A DNA stretch of 64,000 nucleotides from Narthecium ossifragum (taxonomy: Eukaryota; Streptophyta; Magnoliopsida; Dioscoreales; Nartheciaceae). Below the pieces are notes generated by a model. It was not told where the DNA came from, did not search any database, and worked only from the letters and a program-made list of their open reading frames with translations. The translations under genes were made by a program, and so were the position numbers. The DNA lies in the NCBI GenBank assembly GCA_963920575.1, contig OY986963.1, forward strand, positions 4,812,896 to 4,876,895, in the 5' to 3' direction. Shown piece by piece: positions 35,066-48,300 of the stretch (positions within the stretch are counted from its first letter, which is position 1; every line of letters starts with the position of its first letter).

Positions 35066-37500
35066 ACCCGACCTAAATCGCCAGAAGAACCGTTCTTTTC
35101 AACAAGAAACAAGCTCCTCGATCGCACTCCCTCCTCTATCACACTCTTCCTCCAAAATCCTGATCTAAAGCCCCAAAAACCTCCAAAAATCCCCCCAAAA
35201 AGCTCCAAGAATCGCAAATCCAAGCTTATAAGGAAAGCAAATACTCTCCGTAGATCTCCCGATCTACAGCAACATCCAAAAATCAAACTCCAAGGAAAAA
35301 CAAAGAAATAGGGCAAATTTGCCCAAAAACGAATTAAGACGTCAGCGACCCTATGGATTCAGCACGTAGAACCCTAGTAATCCAAGAAAATCGGAGGAGA
35401 GAGCTCGCGATTTCCCCCAAAAGTATAGTTAAGGAGATGGGGACGTCTCTCTTTTTCTCTTCCGTTTCAGCTGTCCGTCATCTCTCTTAAAAAAAGACGC
35501 ATCTTTATCTCAAAATATCGGTCAAAATTTGCTGACCGGATCGTCTTAAATTCTGGGGTTTGTTTAAAATATGTAATTCTTGAACCTCGGGTTTTTTAAA
35601 TGGAGGGGTTTTATTTGAATTCAAAAAAGTTAACGGATAGATAATATTTACTGAAATATCCTTCTATATTTCACTGATTTGCATTGAGTTTATAACCAGT
35701 AACGGCCAATAAACAGATATCTTTGTATTATTTGTGTAACATGAGGGTGCTAATAAATGAAAACGAAGGGCCCATTTAAAAAAATTTGCCCTTTTGATTT
35801 TTTTTATTATATCCATTGCTATAATATTCAAAAATATATTATTCTTAGATGACCTTTGATTACATCAAAGATTCCTAATATTTTGTGAAACATCTATCAT
35901 TTATGCCCTGTGGAGCCAATGGACAACAAGTAGAGGGACAATTAACCACAGAGCTCCTATCTCTGTTTGGTGGCTATTATTTCTTTTATGTTTGGAAAAT
36001 AATCAAATTCTCTTCTAGGGTATTGTATTCAGCCCTTTTTACTGTTTATCCAACATCATATTTATCTCTTTCATTTACATGTTAATATTGAAGATAGGTT
36101 GGTTTTTCAAATCCTGACAGTACAGTAGGAAACATGCAATTAAACAAAATAGTTGAGCTTGATTGTTAGGTTTGCATTTGCAATTCAAACCTGTCAAATT
36201 ATGAAGTATAATGATTGGGAATCGGAATTAATGACTTATAGATCATAATATAAAAAAACAATAAATGCCATGTGATCGCGCTGTGATACCATGCGAACGT
36301 CACTGGGTCGGTATTATGCGCGGCCGGTTATTGGTCACGCACATGCTGAAGATGTCATATACATAAAATTTTTTTCTTTTATATTTATCATCTTAAGTTT
36401 ATTTTGTTTTTAAATTTTAAATTTCTTTTTTCTGATCGGTCCTCTTCTTTTTATATGTTGCCATTTATTCGCTGCAGATGATAGCTTACCAATGACTACC
36501 ATCACTTAATTATGAATGTTAAATCAAATTTTCCTTAGTCCAAGCTCGTGACAAAATTCTCAATGTCTGGCAATATTTCAAGACACCCCTTTATATATTG
36601 CAGAGGAATCATCAGATGGACGAGTCCTTTGCCAAGAAAGGTATCCCCTGCCTGCCTCTGGAATAATAAGTCCACCTAGTATTGTTTATAAAGTTCTCCG
36701 GGCATAATGCAAGACCGTGTCATGCGTATCTTGATGGTTAGATCCGCAAATTGGAACCCGTGAAACCCGTGGTCTTCAGGATTGTATAGTAGATCACATG
36801 TATAGTTTGATGCAATTTAATTAGCGGATCCAAATATCATGCTGGAATATAAAATCTCCCGACGTGATCGAGTTGTTCTGTATTTTGCAATACAAAGACG
36901 TCAAGCTTTTTGGGCAAGCTCTCTATCATCTTCAAGAGTGATCACAAGGAGGAATCCTAGTACCATCTACCTTGTGAAAATGATGCGAGAATTAGATGAC
37001 GAGTCCTTATCATAAAGACATTGCCATCAAATGATCCTGGGTGTTTGGCTGGCTTGCATCATCGAAGCAGGATCGGATGTTGTATTGACCTTATTACAGA
37101 GGATGCATTCGGCATCTAAAGGCAGCAGCACTTCAAATAATCACACCGAGCTAGCCTAATACTGCATTGTTTGGTGTACGCACGCAGCTTATTCAAACAC
37201 GACAATCTATCTTGCTTTCATGAAGGTACATATATTTTTCAGATCTTGGGCTGGTGCTGTTGTAATGAGCGATAGCTTTCTTTAAAGGCCTGCTCTTGTC
37301 CTGCCAAGTTTTCCACGGTTCTCTTAGGCCATGGAAGAAGACAGGCACGTGATACGAGGAAAGCAGGTAGTCTTTGCAGACCCAACGCATGTTATCCACT
37401 ACACCATGCCAAGTTTCCATCATGTCTAATATCTTGAAAAACGATTTGTGTACGTGCCATGCATGCACATAACCTACGTGGTTAACATCCAAGTCACTAC
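35066..37500. other. myosin upstream region and spacer
   Basis: The first few hundred bases are the presumed promoter and 5' UTR of the minus-strand myosin gene. The rest is AT-rich with no ORF of recognisable family. No tRNA or other gene was seen. Confidence 0.5.
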
Positions 37501-37509
37501 TTTTTCTTC

Positions 37510-37822
37510 TAGAACGCTGATTGGTGCACATGCCACGTGGTATGTGCACTTCACATTATTGAATCGGTAGCTGTGCTACCGATTCATATATATGTCTATC
37601 GATAGACCACTACCGATATGCATGTACAATCTATCGGTACCCCATTACCGATTGGTTCGTTGTCGATTCATATACATGCCTATCGGTAGCCTAGGTATCC
37701 CACTACCGATACATACCTATCGGTAGCCTACTACCGATAGACATGTATAATCGGTAACACAGTTGCCGATTCATATACATGTGAAATGCACATGCCACGT
37801 GGACAAGTGCATAAATCATTTC
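37510..37822. mobile_element. foldback MITE-like element, copy C
   Basis: GCACATGCCACGTGG near 37526 and its inverted counterpart near 37790 (GCACATGCCACGTGGAC) bound long arms. TTCACAT, GAATCGG(T/C)A and TACCGATT(C)ATA blocks pair across a centre near 37680. The interior is dense in ATCGGTAG and CTACCGAT. It is related in motif to copies A and B but diverged. There is no ORF. Confidence 0.65.
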
Positions 37823-38620
37823 TGTTTTTTCTAATAACATCACTAGATGTTAGCCACATATGAGTGTACATGCACATGACATATGCCCTGATCAAAATCC
37901 AATATCTCCCCCCCCCCACCACACACCCTTTCTTTCTCTCTCTATATCAAAGAAGGATCTCTGTCTCTCTCAAAGGACGGTGACGATGTTTTAAAAAGCA
38001 AAAGTAAGAGCCTGACATCTAACCAAATCTATTCCACAGGATGGAAATCAAGGCAAGTATTCAAAAGGGCCTTTATTTATAGTTAATTCACTCCCATTAC
38101 TTGACTTAAACACTCCTTAATTATATGTGTTCAATCTCTTAAGCAATCTAATGTGGGTCATCATCATCTTCAGCAAACTACTTAAGAACCCTTTGAAAAG
38201 GTTCAACTCTTTACCATGTCCACAGCATTGAGTTAAAGAGTTGTAGCACAGGGGACTACCTAGCAATGCCATGTGCTGGGCCTGTGTGTTGTATTATAAT
38301 TGAGATTGTCGGAGATGGGATAAAGGGCGAGGGATGGAGCAAATAAAGAACAAGCACGAGGGTCCCTAGTTCACAGGGAAAGGCAATAATGTGACTATGT
38401 GAGTGCATGGATTGCGTGGAGCTCTTCTCCCTCACCTTTATGAAGGAGACTCCCCAACCCCCAGCTATATATCTTGTATGGTCCTCTGCACAGGCTGTAT
38501 AACTTGATTATGAGTATGTTCAGTCACTGTGGCTCCTCTCCTGGTACAATGTATTTAAAAGGACTTTAATAAGTTTAGTTTTATTCAACTGAAAAAGTTG
38601 GTCGAACAGTTTGTATGTTT
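37823..38620. other. spacer without recognised gene
   Basis: A C-rich run (37908-37918) and a CT-rich stretch follow the foldback element. No coding similarity was recognised. Confidence 0.4.
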
Positions 38621-38746
38621 GCATACATAGCGAGCACATTGAATTCATATGTTTGTACTCTTGCATACGTAGCGAGCATATTGAGTTCATAGGTTTGTAC
38701 TCTTGCATACATAGCGAGTATATTGAGTTCATAGGTTTGTACTCTA
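38621..38746. repeat. three 42-bp tandem repeats
   Basis: Three units begin GCATACATAGCGAG or GCATACGTAGCGAG and end TTTGTACTCT. The unit length is a multiple of three, so open frames on both strands show apparent protein repeats; these are not evidence of a gene. Confidence 0.85.
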
Positions 38747-38828
38747 ACACGGTCTCTTATACGTGGGCTGTAAGAGCGTTGTGCTTAATCGAGGGGACTC
38801 ATGAGGCCATATCTTCAACTCTCAAGTT

Positions 38829-39020
38829 TTCTTTTTTTGATGAGTTGAGCCTGTAGGTTAGAATTACAAAAACTTATCCGGCGCCGGTTGACCGTCCTCC
38901 GGTTCCCAAACAATAGGAACCCTCGAGGATCGACATGACCGAGCTATACCATCAGTTATTACATTTTCACCCCATGAGATAGGAGTAAACAAAACAAATC
39001 CCAAAATGGATGTGTAAAGC
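38829..39020 (-). mobile_element. 5'-truncated LINE, 192 bp
   Basis: Flanking copies ATCTTCAACTCTCAAGTT (38811-38828) and ATCTCCAACTCTCAAGTT (39021-39038) form an 18-bp target duplication with one mismatch. On the minus strand the insert ends GGCTCAACTCATC plus an A-rich tail, matching the tiny insertion at 15.9 kb. Only the 3' end of the element was copied. Confidence 0.75.
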
Positions 39021-39038
39021 ATCTCCAACTCTCAAGTT

Positions 39039-40009
39039 ATATTTGGAAGCATGCTAATTTGACTTACCAAAATTTAAGGTGATAGCAACGAGTGAGAGTT
39101 TATATATTTTTATACTCTAATATTTTTCAAGGTAATTCATGAGTAGTGAAAATTTGCTTTAAAAAATGAAGAATACGAAGTCAATACATAGAATAGATTT
39201 GTAAAATATGAGATTTGCATTTCATCGTCCTTGGTGATGTGATATGATTTCTTATTTTTGATATGATCTACACCATAAGAATACGCCGATGATCACAATA
39301 ACTTTATGAAGTTTCATGGACAAAATTATATTGACAATAGAAAGGCTGGCCTACGACATACATGCATGGGCCTTTCATATAATGGTCCATTTGGATTGAG
39401 GATAAGTATACATAAATCTCATTTATATATCCAAACACTTTATTCATAATTTTACATAACTATCTTTAATGTTTGTATAACTTTTATTTTATTCAACATA
39501 CAAATTTATCATATCCTCGATCCAAACAGGTCTAAAGGAGATTAGGCACGACAAAAAGGAGCCTTTTAGCCTCCTTGCCCATGAGCCCCTCTATCCGGAC
39601 AACAGGGTCAAACCATGATACCCATCGTATTCGTACCCAACCCGTTCCATTGGCATTGGATTACACGGCCGCCGTCGTCACTCCTCTTTGCCGCTCTCTC
39701 CATTCTCTACCCGGCTGTGGCACGTCGCCGGCGAGACTTCGCCACGCACCGGAGAGTTCTCTAGCACGTATCCCATCTCTAACTATCTCCCCATCTCTCC
39801 GAGTGTTTTTTGGTTGGAAGTGTTTCATATGGAGTGCAATGGATTCGTGTGCGCCGCCGAGTTGAATCAACCCTAATTTTGCTATTTGTCCCCAAAAAAT
39901 CGTCACTCAAGGATAGAGACGAAAGCCCATCTTAAAATTTTGATGTATGCGTGATTACCTAACATTCGATGTCCGTGTTGATTAATCCTGTCGTTAAAAA
40001 AATTTATTT
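39039..40009. other. spacer; GC-rich block upstream of RH47 copy 1
   Basis: 39560-39870 is GC-rich (CCGCCGTCGTCACTCC, CGTCGCCGGCGAGACTTCG) against an AT-rich background and has no counterpart upstream of the intact RH47 copy. It may be the original RH47 promoter or 5' exon; this is inference. Open frames here have no recognised family. Confidence 0.4.
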
Positions 40010-42045
40010 TGGTCGTATTGATATTTGCTATGTTCTTTGCTATCGTGTATATTAGCATGTAATTTTCATCCCTTCTCAGATAACTTAAGCTAATGTAATA
40101 TTTGGTGATTCAACATGGCATGAGACTCGTAGATTAAGCCCTATTTTTATCAGTTCAAATGACACATTTTTTGCATTGGTTTCTTGTTTGTTTCAAATAA
40201 ATGCTGGATTTTATTTTTCCTTTAGTACTGGAGGTTCATGTGCAAATGTTGTTACTAGAGAACCAGTTCGTGTCGAAGAAGGGTGGAAGCGGCGAAGGTT
40301 GATTGATAAGATTACTCAGCTTGCTAAACAACTCTTCTTACTATTGCAGGAATACTTGATGAAGGGTGGAAAGCAGCAAAGGTTGATTGATAAGATTACT
40401 TATAGAAGCTGTTTATAGCCAGCAACAGCTTGGTAGATGTCATATGACCTCATAGACTAGTTATATGATTTCTAATCCTGCCTTTAGATTTTGAATGATC
40501 ACAAATGACCACATTGTTTCCTATATGGTTAGGCAATGACTAACAGGATATTGGCAGTCAAATCTCACCTGAGAATGGGCTATTATTTGATCAATAAGAG
40601 AATAGTTGGCCCAAAAATTGTCCAACATATGGACTGAAAAGGGTTTCTTGTTTCATATCTCTATAATCCTCTCACTTGTGGTCTCTTGCCTTTTTCGTTC
40701 CCCATCTCAATGGTCTAGCTAGGGCTTTCAAAAAAAGGAGAAGGGGCTTCTTGATTTGCTTTTGCACAATTTCTCCAATTCGCACGAAGAGATCAGGTAT
40801 GATGATCACCAAATAGTACATGGATTGCACAGCAAAGGATCTTGTTTGTTGGGGGGACTCCTTTGAAACCCCTCTAAATCGGACATCATATGGTCTAACA
40901 CCTAAAAAGCAGCATATTTTACTCTTGGCCTTGAAATGAATCAACTCATAATTCATGTTAAACATAAAGTTGGTGCAGTGGAACTTCAGCCCTGCATCCT
41001 TTCCATTAAATCATGCACATCACGAATAATATGTAGCAAATTTGTCCTCTTCGCTTTTAATGCTTTGATTGAATGAGTTACCCTCATACAAGGCCCTCTC
41101 TTTGTCTTTTATGGGGATAGCAATTGCTTTTTAATCTCATTACTCCTATTTTTTGGTATCTTTGATAGCTTTCTTATGCTTTCTTTTGAGAGTTCATTCT
41201 TAGTGACACTTAGAAATCTGTATATCCGTATGTAAATATGTCCAATTTGTTTGAACTTTCTGAAATGGGTTGCACTTGGAAGGTTGCTGACCCTCAGCCA
41301 TATTTTTCCGGATGTACTTATTTGGATGCTGACTGTTGTCTTGCAATTGCTGCTTTGCTTGGTGCAGGTAGATTTGTTTGGTGAGATAGAACTGCTTCTT
41401 TTTGTGGTGAGGCTTTCTGTAACCTGCTCATGATTTCCTCTGCTTCTGCCGTCAAAGAATTCTATGGAAGTAGTGATTTGGAAAGCACATCGAGATGTTC
41501 TTGCTTTTGCATGCTCTCGGTCACATCTCCTTCTTAGAGATTGCCATTCCTTGAGGAAGTCATCACCATCTAGGATAGTGAGATTCCATGGCGCCGTTGA
41601 CTTCCAGGATCAAACTGATAACAGAAGTGATCCTCTTACGCTTGCAAATCTTGAATCTAGAGTTGAATCTGGGAAGAAAGGGAAAATTGTTAAGCATGGA
41701 AATCTGAAAACAAGTTTGAAAGTTTCGCCGATGAAAGCTAAACCAGTTCGGAACAATGTGTCTAAGGTAGAGGTGAAAAATGCAATATTTCCATTTGATG
41801 GAGCTCCTTTTACTGCTAAGACCTTCTCTGAACTTGGCCTTTCAGCTTTGCTGATTGATCGATTAGATAAGGAAGGGCTTACTGCCCCAACAGATGTTCC
41901 TCCATTTGTATGTATTATCCAACATTAATTAGCAGGCTAGAAGTTTTGTGTTGCTTTCTCGTAGAACTTGTTCCTCCATTGTTCTTCAAGCTCCTTTACT
42001 GGAGATCTATCCAAGGGAAACTGTTTTACGTACTAGTTAGTACGT
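40010..42045 (+). repeat. RH47 segmental duplication, copy 1
   Basis: From about 40010 this segment matches 60653 onward at high identity through the untranslated leader, the 5' coding region and the 3' flank (TTAATTAGCAGGCTAGAAG). Differences by eye are a 47-bp deletion near 40521 (flanked by CATTG), scattered substitutions, and a loss of about 1.27 kb of coding sequence. Orientation is direct, spacing about 20.6 kb. Confidence 0.9.
41464..41928 (+). pseudogene. truncated RH47 DEAD-box helicase copy
   Basis: A 154-codon frame matches residues 1-144 of the intact RH47 at 62150-63844 (MEVVIWKAHRDVLAFACSRS to GLTAPTDV), with an extra Phe in NAIFPFDG and a few substitutions. Directly after the Q-motif Pro-Thr-Asp-Val it runs into sequence equivalent to the 3' UTR of the other copy and stops. 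The deletion removes every ATPase and helicase motif. A peptide with an organelle-targeting leader could be made, but no helicase activity is possible. Confidence 0.88.
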
Positions 42046-42338
42046 AAGTTTGCCAGGAAAGTGTCATTAAATTTCTACTGATTTAGTACAAAACTAGCTA
42101 GGAAAAAAGTTTCATCCGTATGTGTGCATTCTTCAACTCGCTTCCCAAAATATGTCGCAATTAAAGTCCTATACATAGGCCCAAGCCCAAGCCCAAGCCC
42201 GGAACCAACCCAGTAAGCCTTTAACCCCATGGGAAACGGGTCGGGGTAGGGCAAGTGCAACCCGTAACGTGACCGGAGGAGTATCCATATCCTCACCGAG
42301 TTGGTTGGAAGAGACGAAAGCTTCCGACGGTCGTCCAT

Positions 42339-45300
42339 ATGGCGGCGGCGATCGACCAGAAGCCTCGCTCCCTCTTCGATCTCCCGCCCGACTTCTTCGA
42401 CGCCGCCCGCCTCCTCGCCTCTCCCGCGACGCCCTACTCCTCCGTAACCGACGCCGCCGCTCAAAGCGGCGCCGGCGATGGTGAGAGCGAAGAAGCCGAG
42501 CGGGGAGCGGCGGCGGCGACTGTGGCATCGGCGGTTGCGCCGAGGTGGACGTGCAACACCTGTGGCGCTGAGTTCGAGTCCCTACACGACCAACGAGCCC
42601 ATTTCAAATCCGACCTCCACCGCCTCAATGTACCGCTCTCTCTCCCTTTCTCTCCGCCTCTTCGTTTTAGAGCTGGTTTCTGTTTTTGTCGTGTAACTGA
42701 GGCCTCTATCGTGGTTTCGTTTTCTTGCTCTTATTATATATGGTCCGAAATCTTGCATTCATGGTTTTTTGTTCTCAAGAAAAGGGTGTGAACTTTAGCA
42801 GGTTTTGATGTGGTTTATTTCATTTCGTCGATGAGAAATTATGGATATTAGGTGTCTGACCCTGTTGATGGATGGTTGGAATGTAAGGATGCTTAATGTC
42901 AAAAAGTTGTGGTGGATATGATCTTTCAGTTTCTGAGTTTTGACAAAATTCTAATCTTGACGTTCTTTCTTGTTCCGTTAAAAGTTAAAGCCTGGCGATT
43001 TTGGATGATTCTGAGTAATGCAACTACGCAGGACTTGTCAATATCTGGTTTGTGTAATGGAAGTTCTTTTGCAATTTGAAGCCTAGTTTATTGAGAAGGT
43101 TTTGAATTCTGCAAAATGTTTGACTATCATGAAGTGAAGCACTTATGGATTGATAAGATTTGACACCAATTTGGAGAAATTAAGATTCGTGAAGTTTATA
43201 GAGTACTTCAATTATGCAACATAGCAAATTTCATATTTTTATTGAAATGGCAATGGAGTATTGCATCTGAGCATTAGGGCAATGAGAAAGAGTTAGTTTT
43301 ACTTTTATTTGAATTAGAGATTTCAAAATTGAGTGTTTTCAAGACGTCCATAAAACAATATTTCGGCAATTGAGTATCCATGACTTTGGGAAAATGAAAT
43401 TTAATCTGAATTTGGACAGTTCGAGTACTAAGGATGCTGGAATCATTGCTAAGAAACTTCAGTGGTATCGCGACAGTAATTAGGGCAAACTTTACTGTGC
43501 TGTTCTATTCTTTCAATAAATACGTTTGTTATTGTTGTTTTTTCTGCGAGAAATAATTCTGTTAAGAACGCTGGCGTCGCTCCCTATTAAGGAATAAAGC
43601 TCACTTTGACAATGTTTAAACTCGAGGGACCGAATTGGAACTACCCCTATAATTTTGAGGGTACTAAAGCTTATTTTATCCTATTGAAGTACATTCACTC
43701 ATAATAAGCAGAATTAGAGCCGACTCTTGTGGTATTCATCCTTATCAAGCAACCGTCAAGGTCTTCTACTTCGAGTGCTGAAAATAACTTATTCTCCAGC
43801 TACAGAGATGCTTAATTTCTGTCTAGATGTTCGAAACATATTGTTGTGTCTTTCTTATTAGTATTGAAATGTATTAAATGGTATAGGAGAAATTCTTATC
43901 CTTAATGATATGGAGATTTTCGGAACCTCTTTGACCCTTGTACTAAGATGACATAGACGTCTTAAAAGCTCTTTATATATTGCATTGCATGCTAACAAGA
44001 CATCAGAGGGTATAAGCATAAAGTTTGCACATTTATAAAAGATTTTGTGATTCCTAAAAGTTGTATTCTTTACCAGATCTTTGGTACAGTAACCTTCATG
44101 GCATTGCAATTATATTGGAAACGTGCTCAAGCCCAGCAAGAACTGCTACACAGAGTTGAGCTGATTGAGATGTTTTCTTTGCAAATATGCCCATGCTCTT
44201 TGTTGTAAAATTGTGATGTAGCCATGTCAATTTTTTCCAAATTAATATATCACGGGCTATCTCCATGTTAATCAACAAATCTGAAACTTTTGTATTGGCC
44301 TTTAGAAAAAGTTCTTCTGTACGTTTTATTTGAGTTGGTACACTCACTTTGTAGCCTTCTTATAACACATCCGTGATGTATTGATTAATTTTGTTTTTTT
44401 ATCCATAGGTTAAGCTCAGCATGGTTGGTAAGACTGCAATTAAGGAGGAGGATTATGATGAGCTGGGAAGTGATTCTATGAAAGACTTTGATTTATCTAG
44501 CATATCTGGTTCTGAAGATGAGTTTGAGAACATCCCTAAAAATGACATGTCAGGGATAGCAAGAGAAGGAACTACTAAGCAAAAGTTGTATCTTCAACTC
44601 CAGTCAGGGGAGACGGTATCTGTTTGGAGATGCTTGCTTCTTGGTGAATCTGAAGATATTTGGCTTCAAGATAAGAAAACAAATGATATGGAGAATGTTG
44701 GTAGCATGCCATGTGTGGAGGAGGACAAATTGATTGACAGACTCAGATATTTGATCCGTGAACCTCGTGATAAGGCCCACTTGAGGGTCATTTTGCTTGC
44801 AAGTGGGGGGCACTTTGCTGGTTGTGTCTTTGATGGCAACACCATTATTGCACACAAAACCTTTCATAGGTTGGTTAAAGAACTTCTGAGATGCTTAACT
44901 TTTAGGCTTTGACCATTTTGTATAAGATGAATTGCTCTTCACATGTTCTTCAATTCTGTGTGCGCTCTCACCTTTTTCTTTGTTTATCATTTGTATTGAA
45001 ATCTTATGCATTTATGTCGAGCAAGGACCACCGGCTAATGGCACCTGTTGTGCTGGCCTTTGGCCAGCATGGTGCTTTTAAGGCATATTGCATGTATCGG
45101 CACTGGCTGTGCGGTCCTTGTATCGTCTCGGTGATACAGGATGGCTGGTGCGGATCAGTATGGAGATGCCTGGATTATGGAGCCTTTTGAATTAAATTCC
45201 TGAAGGGTGAAGCTATTGCATAAGCGAGGTTACAACATAAGGTTATAGCAGAAAGGAGCTTTTGAGTTGTGGCAGTTGAGTGATGTATTGCGCATCCATC

Positions 45301-48300
45301 ATGTATGTCCATGTTTTCTCGAGAAACATATGTCCAGAATCTAAGTGATGGTACAAACATTGAGCATTTATGATGTTCACCTTATAGTAATTAGGGTATT
45401 AAGAATATCTGCTGTTGAGACATGAAGCTGGTGACAAGACGAGGACGTCTAGCATCGGAACTAATTTTTAGACCCTGAAGCCTCACAATGCCACTGATGT
45501 CGTTGGTGATATCTTAGGTTGGCTGACTACATGCTGAGAGTCAAGGTGAATTTCAGAAGCAATTTTGTACTTTATTGGGGATGTATGTATGTGTGGTCGG
45601 GACACGAGATGGCGATTAGCTTGATGTGCAATTGCTTTGTTACATGGCCGACGACCATAAAACTAACATGCACTCTACATATGTGTAAATGCAATCCTGG
45701 CACGTGGCTTTTAGTTGCACTTTGGTATTTCACTTTTCCAAGTCCTAAATAGCAAAAAGCTCATATCTATCCTATAACTGCAATTTTTAATTGAAATTCG
45801 AGCATAGATGTTTGATGGTGTATGATTTCAGAACAGAGTTCTTGCTGACCACCAATAAAAAGTGAAGCGTTTTATTATGCCTGGTTAATGCTGGTCTGAG
45901 TCCTTTTGGTTATGATAATGCTCTATGTATTATTTGCTGGTCAAATCATTTATAAGCCTTAAGTATTTCAAACTTACTCTGTTCAGTTCTTCATTTCTCT
46001 GTGTTACTTTCATCTCTTACCTTATCTTTGTCAATTTTGATCACTTAGTGCAGGTTTCCGTTTTTAGCTCTATACCTACCACACCTTTGGCTGAGAAAAT
46101 TTACTTTTATTTCTTCTATTCAACCATGCAATTTAGTTAGTATAAACTTCTCTCTCGCTTTAGGTATGTGGTTCGGGCAAAATCGGGGAAGAAGCAATCT
46201 GCGAAAGATGGAACTGGAAAAGCTGGACATTCTGCAGGTTCATCTCTCCGCCGGTATAATGAAGCTGCACTGAAGAAGGTATTTGTCTTCCGCGTTGTGC
46301 AGAATTTGTCTAGATGCCAGTGTACTTTACAAGTTGCTTCATGCAGTTTCTGAGTTGCAATCTCTGATTCTGGTCTAGATATTTATCAAGTAAACTCCTT
46401 TTAGTCTGTTGAAATCAATTTCTTTGATGTTTGATGTGGTGCCTTCTCATCCTAGATATCTTCTATGTTCTTCATTTTTATGTGTAAATTTAACCTTTTT
46501 GCTGCATTAAAACGGGAATCCCCCGCTCATATCCTTGGTGTGGTTCTATAATCCTTGTTGCTGCAGGAAATACAAGAATTGCTCGTGAATTGGGAGACAT
46601 ACATCAATTGCTCTTCGTGCATTCTTATGTATGCTCCTTCAAAAACTCGTCAGCTTCTTTATGATGGGGAAAGTCCACTTTTAAACCTTCAAAATTCCCT
46701 TGTTCGACATGTTCCGATGACAGTCCGTAGGCCCACTCTGAAGGAAGCCAAACGCATATATAACCAATTGACACAAATGGTTTATGAAGTATCTCAGCAG
46801 ACCACTCCAGAAGGGGCTTCCTCATTATCCAGTGGTGATATAATTACCAATCAACAAGTGGAAGAAGCACACTCAGACTCCGTTGAAAAAAAGGAAGATG
46901 AAGCACAATCAGGTGAAAAGTTGGATATAGATAAACCTTCTTCTGGATCAGCCTTAGATATCAAATGCTTGAGTTCGGAAATGGAGAATATGGTCAAATC
47001 CATTGGCTTATCACCAAATGGTAATGAGACAACACCTCTACATGAGGCGGCAAAATCTGGCAATGCTCAAAGAACTCTGGAGCTTCTTGAACAGGGTTTG
47101 AATCCTTGCTTAAAAGATGAAAGAGGTCGACCTCCTTATGTGTTGGCTACAGACAAAGAAGTCAGAAACACTTTTAGAAGATTTATGGCTTTAAACTTGG
47201 ATATGTGGGACTGGAATGCTGCCAGTGTGCCTAGTCCATTGCCAAAGGAAATGGAAGAAGCCCAAGCAGCTAAACAGGTAGGATTCAGAGATCCATATTG
47301 GCCATTCATCTTTTTTTGCTTAAACTCTTCTGAATTTGTAGTGAAAGATGCTGATTTTCTGATGACTTTCTTCCTTTTTTGCTTTTTAATAAAAAATAGT
47401 TATGTCACCTGTGATTTCTCGTCGAGGACCACTGGGTGCATTGTTTAGGTACCCAGGTTCATAGAATTGGTGCAGGTTTGGTTCTTCTACCTCAAAATTG
47501 TGCAGCATTCTCATAACAATATCACAATGTTGTTGCAGACAATCCAGATTTATATATGTAATCAAGGTAGTAAATTGGATCAGTTAAACTGTCCAAATAA
47601 TGGTTTCAGTAAAACTTGGCTTTTTTCAGAATCATAAAATGTTTGCAAATGTCTGGAAACATCTGGACTTCATTTGTATCTTACCTAGAATCTATGAAAA
47701 TGTTGACACTTATAATATGAAGTCGCTTAGGTGCTATCTTTGTGTATACATTAGGAATCTGGTGCTCTTTTTAACTGCAATTTAGGTAATTCTTGTGATA
47801 ATAGGCTGAGAAGGATGCGAAGAGAAAAGCTAAAGCAAAAGAGTTGAAGAAGTTGCGGAAGGAAAAAGAAAAGGCTCAGGTATGCTTGTTCTTTCATATT
47901 TTCTGCTGAATAGCCAGGGCAAATGCTAAATCGTTTCCATTTCAATATACTCTGCCATCAGTTTTTATCCTCTTTTTGAATTCATGAGTCAAGAAGAGGT
48001 ACTTTTGGATGCAATTAAAAACAAACAAACTGTTCTCTTAGTAAATTTTAACTGATGGGATTTACTTGTGTTACTCTTAGGAAAAGGCTTAGGGCTTCCC
48101 GATGTGCCATGATTATTTACTGCGTCTTTTCCAGCCATGATTATTTATTGCGTTTTTAACAGCTTGTTCCTTAGCTCTGCAAATCTAAAAGCTGCCTCAC
48201 AAGTTGTTCCAATGCAGAGCATAATCCTTACACTGTCTTGGTTATTGTTGCCTTCCTAAAGCTTCATCTATTTAATGAACTAAGTTGATACTATTGCTTT

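Noticed and set aside
38520..38856. Frames on both strands with repeated CIHSEHIEFI or MQEYKPMNSI units
   Set aside because: Produced by the 42-bp tandem repeat, whose length is a multiple of three.
40176..40418. 80-codon plus-strand frame with a duplicated RLIDKIT block
   Set aside because: Lies in the presumed RH47 leader, has no recognised family, and the matching copy near 60820 is cut at 69 codons by a one-base difference.
42075..42528. Arg/Ser-rich minus-strand frames near 42.1-42.5 kb
   Set aside because: They are antisense to the GC-rich first exon of the Vms1 gene and its leader.
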